Assembly: GCA_003647675.1 (NCBI GenBank)
Contig: QMNH01000082.1
Span: forward strand, 1-5,160
Length of the DNA: 5,160 bases
Direction: 5' to 3'
Origin: Candidatus Falkowiibacteriota bacterium
GTDB taxonomy: Bacteria; Patescibacteriota; Patescibacteriia; Patescibacteriales; UBA12075
Shown here: positions 1-5,160 of the stretch, in pieces
Position numbering within the stretch: the first letter of the stretch is position 1
Layout: each line of letters starts with the position of its first letter
Notes under the pieces: model-generated
Told to the model about the DNA's origin: nothing
Databases searched by the model: none
The model's input: the letters and a program-made list of their open reading frames with translations, nothing else
Program-made: the position numbers and the translations under genes

Positions 1-1
1 A

Positions 2-811
2 ACCCAGGCAATGGTATTTTATTGGGACGGTGTTTCGTCTGATTATAATTATTCGGTGCCGATAGAAGATAATTATATTAACCAAGCACTCAACCAAAAT
101 GGTGAAATATTTTTAGTAACAACAGGAAGGTCTCTTGGAGATACTTTAAGGAAATTAACTCAAACAGGAAGCGAAGTGGTCAAACAATTAAAATTTAAAA
201 TCGGGGGGGCTACTTATAAATTTAATATGATGGGAGGAACATTGAGTAACAGAAATATTAGATATAAAATGGATACTTTTCAAAATAGATTATTGATAGG
301 AGCGAGTGATTCTACCGGTAAAAAACATTTTGTTTTCGCCTATGGAGCATCCGAAGGGGCACTGCCAAATGCTTTTTATCAGCCCTATTCTGGGGCGGAT
401 ACTACCTTATCTGGAAATATCGGATTAGTAAAACAGATTTATACTGGTATGATTTATTTGTCTTGGTATGATGGTTCAGTTTATCATTTTTATAAATTAA
501 GTTCAGGCAATTCCAGCAATGCTTCTTGGAAGGGGCTTTATACCGACGCTGGTCAGAGGATAAGAATAAATTATGTCAAGTTTTATTTCAAGCCCTTGGT
601 ATCGGGAGACAGCGTAACGGTTTCATTGGATACAGATTACGGAACTTCCAATTCGCTGGGAACTATAAGTTATGCGGCGGACGGAGCAATAACTTCCAAA
701 AAGTTTGTCAAGAATATATTGTGCCACGCCTTTCGTCCCGTTATCAGCTGGACGGCTGGCGGAACGGCATTTTCAAAAATAGTGGTCGACTTTGATTATA
801 TAAACGATTAA
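2..811 (+). CDS. Phage structural protein, beta-rich (5' partial), possibly a tail or neck beta-propeller protein
   Basis: The frame is open to the left edge, so the protein probably starts upstream. An ATG at 11 would give 266 residues, but the only SD-like bases (AGG at 6-8) are too close to it, so I treat the gene as 5' truncated. Numbered from that ATG, residues 1-170 are rich in aromatic, Gly, Ser and Asp residues in short strand-turn units (for example YWDG, LLIGASDSTGKKHFVFAYG, IYLSWYDGSVYHFYKL), which resembles beta-propeller blades. Residues about 175-266 look like a separate all-beta domain: an amphipathic strand series, a GDSVTVSLDTDYG segment, then FRPVISW and a final KIVVDFDYI strand. 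It has no membrane segment and one cysteine. The next gene starts 10 bases after its TAA. A role as a virion surface, tail or neck protein is inferred from fold type and neighbours; I cannot name a family. A host-binding fibre or a neck/stabilisation protein are both possible. Confidence 0.7.
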   Translation, partial: TQAMVFYWDGVSSDYNYSVPIEDNYINQALNQNGEIFLVTTGRSLGDTLRKLTQTGSEVVKQLKFKIGGATYKFNMMGGTLSNRNIRYKMDTFQNRLLIGASDSTGKKHFVFAYGASEGALPNAFYQPYSGADTTLSGNIGLVKQIYTGMIYLSWYDGSVYHFYKLSSGNSSNASWKGLYTDAGQRIRINYVKFYFKPLVSGDSVTVSLDTDYGTSNSLGTISYAADGAITSKKFVKNILCHAFRPVISWTAGGTAFSKIVVDFDYIND

Positions 812-821
812 CATAACAAAT

Positions 822-2303
822 ATGGCAACAAACATAGAACAAAGATTAAAAGAAATGGGATTATGGGAGAGGTATCGGGATATTAAAACCCGCCAAGCTT
901 TGATGACCCCAGAAGAGTTAGAGAAATACGGAGCATTTCCAGATTATTCCAAGATTAATCCCCCGACCGCCCCGGCGGCAGACATAGACACGACGCAAGC
1001 CCCGCCGATAGACAGCGGAGCGGGAGATGTTTTGGCGGCTGGCGAAGGAGCTAAGGGAGCGGCTAAAGCCGCCTTACAGGATTATGAGAAAAGGATAAAA
1101 GAGCTGGAAGAAGAAATGGAAAAGCGGCAAAAAGAAGCCCAAAAGCAAATGAAAAAACAGCAAAACTTGATAGATAAACTGCTTAAAAGGGGAGAGGAAG
1201 CGAGAGAAGAGCGAAAGCCCCGAGAGAAACTTTTGAAAGAAGCCAAGACCGCCGCATTGGAAGAAATGGGTCTTAAACCAGAAGACATACGGCAAATAGG
1301 CGGGCTTATAGACGAAATAACGGAATACCAAAGGCAGATAGCGAATTTAGAAGCCCAGAAGCAAGCGGCTATTGACCTTAACAGACAAAGACCCGGCAGG
1401 GGTATGGGAATGCTCACAGCCGAAGAAGCTATTATAGAGAAGCAGTATAACAGCAGGATAGCCGCCAAAGCGGCTCAAGCCGGCGTGGCGAGCCAGAAGC
1501 TTCAGTTATTACAGGGAGCGTATCAGGACGCCAGAAACACGGCAAGAACAATAGTTGAAGCCGCCTTATACGACCAAAGGCAGGAGCTGGAAGACATAGA
1601 GTGGTCTTTGTCCGTCCACAGCGACTTGTATAACTTGGCTTCAAAGGAAGAACAGCAGGCGTGGACAAGAGAGTATAACTTAAAGCGGGAACAATTGGAA
1701 AAAGACAGGGCGGAACTTCAAGCCAAGCTGGATTTGATGACTGCGGCGGCTGAAGACGGAGTAAAGCTCGGCTGGGATATAAACTATATCAAAAGCAAAT
1801 CAATAGAAGAATTGACGGCAGAGTATGCCAAAGCGGTAGAGGCGATGGATAGACAACTAGAAGAGGGATTGGCCGTTATTGAAGATACTAATACTGGCAA
1901 AACTTATGATTTGGGAACAGTAGCTGGATTAAAAAAATATAAGGAAGACCATCCTGATGTCACTTACTCTGATATGAATGCGTGGTTGGATGTGAATACA
2001 GATTTTGATAAAACGACAAGAGAGCAAATATTAAAGGAAGCAGGATATGTTTCTCCCGGGGAAGAAAAAGTGGAAGAATATCTTAATCCCGATTATATAA
2101 AAGAGCAATTTGGAAGCAGGTTGAATACAAAAAAGGTTCTTAGAGCGGCAGGAGTGGCTTCTTTTTGGAAAACACAAGCAAGCGAATATCAAGATTTAAT
2201 TGATAAGCTTATGAAATTGGTGAACAATTATCGAACAGCGGGATATAACGACGATGAAATTCGTGATGTTATTCTTAAAAAAATAGAAAGTTGGGAAAAA
2301 TAA
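822..2303 (+). CDS. Helical coiled-coil phage protein, candidate internal virion or tail protein
   Basis: This is a complete 493-residue frame and I recognise no named family. In order: residues 1-40 form a short helical N-terminus; 41-82 are a Pro/Ala/Gly low-complexity linker; 84-145 are a Lys/Glu/Gln-rich coiled coil; about 150-346 are further helices rich in Ala and Gln; about 350-493 are a distinct domain that begins with a Gly/Thr-rich segment (TNTGKTYDLGT) and ends in a helix pair with a GYNDDEI turn. There is no signal peptide, membrane segment or cysteine. ATG 822 is the first start after the previous gene's TAA (809-811), but the bases before it (ACATAACAAAT) contain no Shine-Dalgarno sequence. 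The following gene starts 1 base after this TAA. The part encoding residues 47-346 is GC-richer than either end and prefers GAC for Asp, while the end prefers GAT, suggesting a mosaic gene. Length, helicity and position suggest an internal virion/ejection protein or a tail-associated protein. This role is inference. Confidence 0.8.
   Translation: MATNIEQRLKEMGLWERYRDIKTRQALMTPEELEKYGAFPDYSKINPPTAPAADIDTTQAPPIDSGAGDVLAAGEGAKGAAKAALQDYEKRIKELEEEMEKRQKEAQKQMKKQQNLIDKLLKRGEEAREERKPREKLLKEAKTAALEEMGLKPEDIRQIGGLIDEITEYQRQIANLEAQKQAAIDLNRQRPGRGMGMLTAEEAIIEKQYNSRIAAKAAQAGVASQKLQLLQGAYQDARNTARTIVEAALYDQRQELEDIEWSLSVHSDLYNLASKEEQQAWTREYNLKREQLEKDRAELQAKLDLMTAAAEDGVKLGWDINYIKSKSIEELTAEYAKAVEAMDRQLEEGLAVIEDTNTGKTYDLGTVAGLKKYKEDHPDVTYSDMNAWLDVNTDFDKTTREQILKEAGYVSPGEEKVEEYLNPDYIKEQFGSRLNTKKVLRAAGVASFWKTQASEYQDLIDKLMKLVNNYRTAGYNDDEIRDVILKKIESWEK
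2293..2296 (+). promoter_or_regulatory. Weak ribosome binding site for the giant downstream gene
   Basis: GGGA lies 8 bases before the ATG at 2305, inside the last codons of the preceding gene, so the two genes are probably translationally coupled. The match to the Shine-Dalgarno core is only partial. An in-frame TAG at 2284-2286 means that ATG 2305 is the first possible ATG start. Confidence 0.3.
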
Positions 2304-2304
2304 T

Positions 2305-5160
2305 ATGGCTCAAAAAAATTGGTGGGAAGAAATTCCTCCCAAGAAAAAAACTATTACTATTTCAAGACCAAAGGCAACTTTGTTTTATAGGTATAAGACG
2401 GAGAAAACTCCTTCTGGCTTTGTTTCTATTCCTGTTCCCATAAAGCAAGAATTAAGGCAAGCTCCAGAGCCGAATTTATGGGAGAGAATAAAAGATAAGG
2501 TGCTTAGTGTTCTTGAACCCATAACGGGAATAACTCCGAGAGAATGGGAAGAAGCCAAATTAGGTGTTCCGATTAGCGCTAAATTTAGAATGCCGTTTGA
2601 AAAAGAATGGAAACCTTTACCCTTCAAGTCAGATTCTATTATTAATGTTGCCGTAGCCCCGGCAAGGGTAATAGCGAGAGGACTTGAAATAGGAACTCAA
2701 ATGGGACTTGGGATAGAGCAAACTCTTTTAGATTTGGGTAGAGTAAAAGATATTATTGAGGAAAAAAAGGATGTTCCTCCTCCCTTGAAAATTCCGTCTG
2801 GTATCGGAGGATTAAAAGACCCAACGGGTTTGGTCAGAGCAAGCAAAAATACTATTGACACTTTTAGAAGATTGGAAAAAGAAAATAATCCGCAAAATAA
2901 TCCTATTAATACTTTTATCAATACGCAAGTAGCATATTATGAGAATTTGGCACCAGAAATTGCTGACTGGTTAATTGCCGGTGATTTAATTAATTTAGCT
3001 CTTAAAAAATATGCTGGGAATTTAACTAAATCGGTAGCAAAAGTAAGGGCGGCTGAAGAACTTGGTTATCCGAAAACATTAGAAGAATTAGAAAGGGCCT
3101 ATAAAAGAATGGCTCATATTTATCATCCTGATGTACCAGTAACCGGGAATGTCACTATGTTTAAAAGAGGACAAGCCGCTTATGAACTTTTAAAAAAGGA
3201 AGGGTTGCCGTCGGCTTTTGCGATAAGGACTACCCCGAAAGTTTCTGAATTTGTAGCTCGTTTAGTTTCTCAGGCGACAAAACCAATAGGAGTGAAAGGA
3301 GCTTTAGTTCCTCCGAGAGGATACTTACCTGGATATAGACCGATTGGCGGAAGAATGATGAGGGCGGGATTACAAATAGAGCCGGTAAAAAGAGTGGGAG
3401 GAAAGATAAAACCACCAATCCCCAAAGAGTTAGAATCATTAGCAGAAGAAGCGAGGAAGTATAAGAGTGCAGAGGAATTTATAAGAAATGTGATACCTTT
3501 GGAAACAAGGTGGAAGATTGATTATGCCAAGCGTTATGGGATAAGAAGATTAGAAGTTGGAGAAATAATCAAAAAGGGAGACATTGGATATAGTCAACCT
3601 GGCGCAAAGAAATTTACGCCAACGCCCGGGATAAAATATGATGATAATATGCACCCCATATATAGGAAAATAGCAAAGAAGGATGTAGAACCATTTTATT
3701 TGGGTGGCAAGACCAAACAACAATTAATAAACCTCTACAACCAAGCCACCAAAGGTGTAAAAGAGGTTAAGCCGAAAGCATTAACCTCAGAAGAAGAAGC
3801 CGAATTAAGGAAGATAATGCGTCAAGAGTTTGAAGATTTACAAAAAGCTGGTGAGAAAAAATTATTTGAAGATATAAAAAAGTTAGGGGGAATTAAAACT
3901 GACCCTACTTTAAAAAAAGAAATGTCGGATTTGCCGATTGATATTTTGAGAAAAACGGGAGTAAGTCCAGACGAAATGATGGAAATGTTAAATAATCGGG
4001 GATATAGATTTGAAAGTATTAGCGATATGTTTGATTCAATAAGAGCCATAAAGAGTATGCCGACGAGATATAAGCCAGCAGAAACTACCTTAGAGAGAAA
4101 TCTTCGGATGGTAGAAACCATGAAGCGTAAGATGCCAAAAGCTATTTCAGAATCAAAGAAACTTAAGGAAATAGAGAAAAAAACAAGGCGACTTATACGA
4201 GAAGTAAAAGTTTCTGGGAGAATTACTCCAAAAACTATAATAAGAAAAAAAACAGGATTAACCCCTCCTAAAAAAATAGAAATAAGAGAAAGAGATCTTT
4301 TAAAATTAGTAATGAAGGGGCAAGTCAAGGCAGCAAGGATAGCTTTCAAAAAAGGAAAAAAAGAAGGAATATTTAAAGCGAAGGAGAGGTTTGAAGAGGT
4401 AATAACCCGGGCAAAACAGAAGCAAGCAATGAAAAATTGGGCGGATAAAATAAGTAAATTGAATATTAAAAATTTGCCATTAGAGCAGAAAACTCAAATT
4501 CAGGAGATCTTAAAGGATTTTGATTTAAAGTTTAGAACAGGAAAAACCTTGGCAAAAAGAAAAGCGTTGCGGGAATATATAGCAGGGTTGAGAGTGGATG
4601 GCCAGCCGGTAGAAGTTCCTGAAGAATTAATTGATATGGCTGAAAGAACGCCTTTAAATGATATGACATTAGAACAATTGGAAATGCTTTATAATGAAAT
4701 AAAGAGACTGGTTCATTTGGGAAGAATTAAAAATCGTCTTATCAAGATTCAAACAGAAAGAAAAATTGAAGATGCGGTAAAGGAATTAAAAAATCATTTA
4801 ATAAAATTTGGCGGTAAACCCCCGAAAGAAATTAAGGTTATTACGAAAGAGTCGTTAAGAGAGCCGTGGAAAAAAAGAAAAATAGAAGACCTCAAAGGAT
4901 ATATTCAAAGAACATACCGGGTAGAAAGGATATTGCTCGCTTTAGACGAGTATGCGGAATTAATAGAAGAACCCGAAAAGGCATTAATGCAGAGAATTTT
5001 TTATGATCCGATTGATAAAGCGACAGATAAAAAACTAAAAGGAATAGGAGATTGGCTTGATAGGTTTAAAAGGATGGTTGAAGATAATAAAATTGATTTG
5101 GGGAAAATTATGACTGAAGAGCAGAAATTCGGGAAAGATGTGGTTTTAACCAAGAGTGAA
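2305..5160 (+). CDS. Giant multidomain (polyvalent-type) phage protein with a J domain, 3' end beyond window
   Basis: The frame stays open for 952 codons from ATG 2305 to the right edge, so the protein is larger than 952 residues. In order: residues 1-60 are Pro/Lys-rich and probably disordered; 61-240 are mixed, with an amphipathic helical stretch near 113-145; 247-300 are a J domain with HPD at 274-276; about 310-372 are a Pro/Gly linker; 376-395 carry a LAEEARKYKSAEEF motif; 393-450 are unassigned; 519-582 are a compact helical module with GGI at 528-530 and SPDEM at 554-558; 586-750 are very Lys/Glu-rich helices; 780-812 contain TPLNDMTLEQLEML followed by a VHLGRIKNRL segment; 873-907 contain VERILLALDEY followed by FYDPIDKA. 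From memory, the GGI, PLNDMT and RILLALD segments resemble parts of very large phage and prophage polyvalent proteins; no search was run. No catalytic motif, membrane segment or cysteine is visible. An internal virion/ejection role is inferred from size, composition and the structural neighbour. Enzymatic domains could still lie beyond the window. Confidence 0.85.
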   Translation, partial: MAQKNWWEEIPPKKKTITISRPKATLFYRYKTEKTPSGFVSIPVPIKQELRQAPEPNLWERIKDKVLSVLEPITGITPREWEEAKLGVPISAKFRMPFEKEWKPLPFKSDSIINVAVAPARVIARGLEIGTQMGLGIEQTLLDLGRVKDIIEEKKDVPPPLKIPSGIGGLKDPTGLVRASKNTIDTFRRLEKENNPQNNPINTFINTQVAYYENLAPEIADWLIAGDLINLALKKYAGNLTKSVAKVRAAEELGYPKTLEELERAYKRMAHIYHPDVPVTGNVTMFKRGQAAYELLKKEGLPSAFAIRTTPKVSEFVARLVSQATKPIGVKGALVPPRGYLPGYRPIGGRMMRAGLQIEPVKRVGGKIKPPIPKELESLAEEARKYKSAEEFIRNVIPLETRWKIDYAKRYGIRRLEVGEIIKKGDIGYSQPGAKKFTPTPGIKYDDNMHPIYRKIAKKDVEPFYLGGKTKQQLINLYNQATKGVKEVKPKALTSEEEAELRKIMRQEFEDLQKAGEKKLFEDIKKLGGIKTDPTLKKEMSDLPIDILRKTGVSPDEMMEMLNNRGYRFESISDMFDSIRAIKSMPTRYKPAETTLERNLRMVETMKRKMPKAISESKKLKEIEKKTRRLIREVKVSGRITPKTIIRKKTGLTPPKKIEIRERDLLKLVMKGQVKAARIAFKKGKKEGIFKAKERFEEVITRAKQKQAMKNWADKISKLNIKNLPLEQKTQIQEILKDFDLKFRTGKTLAKRKALREYIAGLRVDGQPVEVPEELIDMAERTPLNDMTLEQLEMLYNEIKRLVHLGRIKNRLIKIQTERKIEDAVKELKNHLIKFGGKPPKEIKVITKESLREPWKKRKIEDLKGYIQRTYRVERILLALDEYAELIEEPEKALMQRIFYDPIDKATDKKLKGIGDWLDRFKRMVEDNKIDLGKIMTEEQKFGKDVVLTKSE
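3043..3204 (+). other. J domain (DnaJ-type Hsp70 co-chaperone domain) within the giant protein
   Basis: This segment encodes residues 247-300 of the giant protein. The known J-domain pattern is a short helix I ending in LG, helix II of the form L-x-x-A-Y-(R/K)-(K/R)-(L/M)-A-x-x-Y, an HPD loop, and helix III with F near its start and AYE-x-L at its end. Here the segment has AAEELG, then LEELERAYKRMAHIY, then HPD at 274-276, then F286 and AAYELL at 291-296. Order and spacing match across all three helices. The loop after HPD (VPVTGNV) is short, and no Gly/Phe-rich region or zinc-finger cysteines of full DnaJ follow. The HPD motif is needed in characterised J proteins to stimulate Hsp70 ATPase, so a working domain would be expected to engage host DnaK. 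That last step is inference. Confidence 0.82.
3859..4050 (+). other. GGI/SPDEM helical module resembling large phage polyvalent-protein domains
   Basis: This segment encodes residues 519-582. It reads as helix (LFEDIKKL), GGI at 528-530, a polar stretch, LPIDILRKTG, SPDEMMEMLNNRGY and then SDMFDSIRAI. The order is a GGI turn, then a basic-Gly turn, then a DEM-type helix ending in GY, then a final amphipathic helix. From memory this resembles a domain that recurs in very large multidomain phage and prophage proteins. Its molecular function is not known to me, and I give no family number because none was searched. Confidence 0.5.

Noticed and set aside
526..795. A second + strand frame of 89 codons inside the first gene
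   Set aside because: It overlaps the beta-rich structural gene entirely, and its product shows no coherent pattern.
1034..1073. Inverted repeats GGCGGCT/AGCCGCC (1034-1040 with 1067-1073) and GCGGC/GCCGC (1059-1063 with 1068-1072), as a terminator or regulatory hairpin
   Set aside because: They lie mid-gene over Ala codons (GCG GCT, GCC GCC), with no T-run after them. Codon repetition explains them.
1074..1668. Several overlapping - strand frames with Ser/Phe/Cys-rich products
   Set aside because: They mirror the charged coiled-coil codons on the + strand, overlap one another and show no domain pattern.
1931..1937. A-runs (also within 3911-3917) as programmed frameshift sites
   Set aside because: The reading frames continue normally through them, and no alternative frame of useful length follows. 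A-runs are expected from Lys-rich AT-rich coding.
1950..1958. A second HPD tripeptide, residues 377-379 of the 493-residue protein, as a possible J domain
   Set aside because: The surrounding sequence (LKKYKEDHPDVTYSDMNAW) lacks helix I with LG before it and a helix III with F and AYE-x-L after it. Only the tripeptide matches, so it is probably chance.
2641..3030. Hydrophobic stretches of the giant protein (near residues 113-145 and 215-236) as membrane segments
   Set aside because: Charged residues (Arg, Glu, Asp, Lys) interrupt them every few positions, so they look amphipathic rather than membrane-spanning.
3822..4349. A 175-codon reading frame on the - strand
   Set aside because: It lies fully inside the giant gene. 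Its Ile/Phe/Leu/Ser-rich product is the expected antisense reading of Lys/Glu/Asn-rich codons, and it has no independent gene context.

Overview
The window looks like part of the virion-gene region of a tailed double-stranded DNA phage, or prophage, of an uncultured bacterium. All coding is on the + strand. Three genes sit head to tail with 10 and 1 bases between them, which fits a single transcript. The standard bacterial code fits: both complete stops are TAA, TGG is used for Trp, and no in-frame TGA interrupts the long final frame. Base composition is AT-rich overall. In the last gene about four in five Arg codons are AGA or AGG, and ATA is common. This fits phages of Patescibacteria (CPR) or other AT-rich lineages, but it does not identify the host. 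No integrase, terminase, capsid, tRNA, CRISPR or transposase sequence is visible.

Layout. (1) Positions 2-811 hold the 3' part of a beta-rich structural protein. Its start is probably upstream of the window; it has a propeller-like N-terminal part and a C-terminal beta-sandwich-like domain. (2) Positions 822-2303 hold a complete 493-residue helical protein: a Pro/Ala linker, a charged coiled coil, a long helical region and a distinct C-terminal domain. Its central part is GC-richer (about 50% against about 36% by hand count) with a different Asp codon preference, so the gene looks mosaic. (3) Positions 2305-5160 hold the first 952 codons of a very large protein with no stop before the window ends. 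It has a disordered Pro-rich N-terminus, then a recognisable J domain (DnaJ-type, HPD motif at residues 274-276), then Lys/Glu-rich helical modules of the kind found in very large multidomain ('polyvalent') phage proteins.

How the genes may work together. Neither protein 2 nor the visible part of protein 3 contains a single cysteine, and both are mostly helical and charged. Next to a structural gene, this suggests (inference) internal virion or ejection proteins that enter the host with the DNA. A J domain on such a protein could recruit host DnaK (Hsp70) to pull in, refold or disassemble the ejected material. This is the most interesting idea in the window. It rests on motif reading only and has not been tested by any search or structure prediction.

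There is no gene-free stretch longer than 10 bases between genes, and no convincing terminator, promoter or RNA gene.
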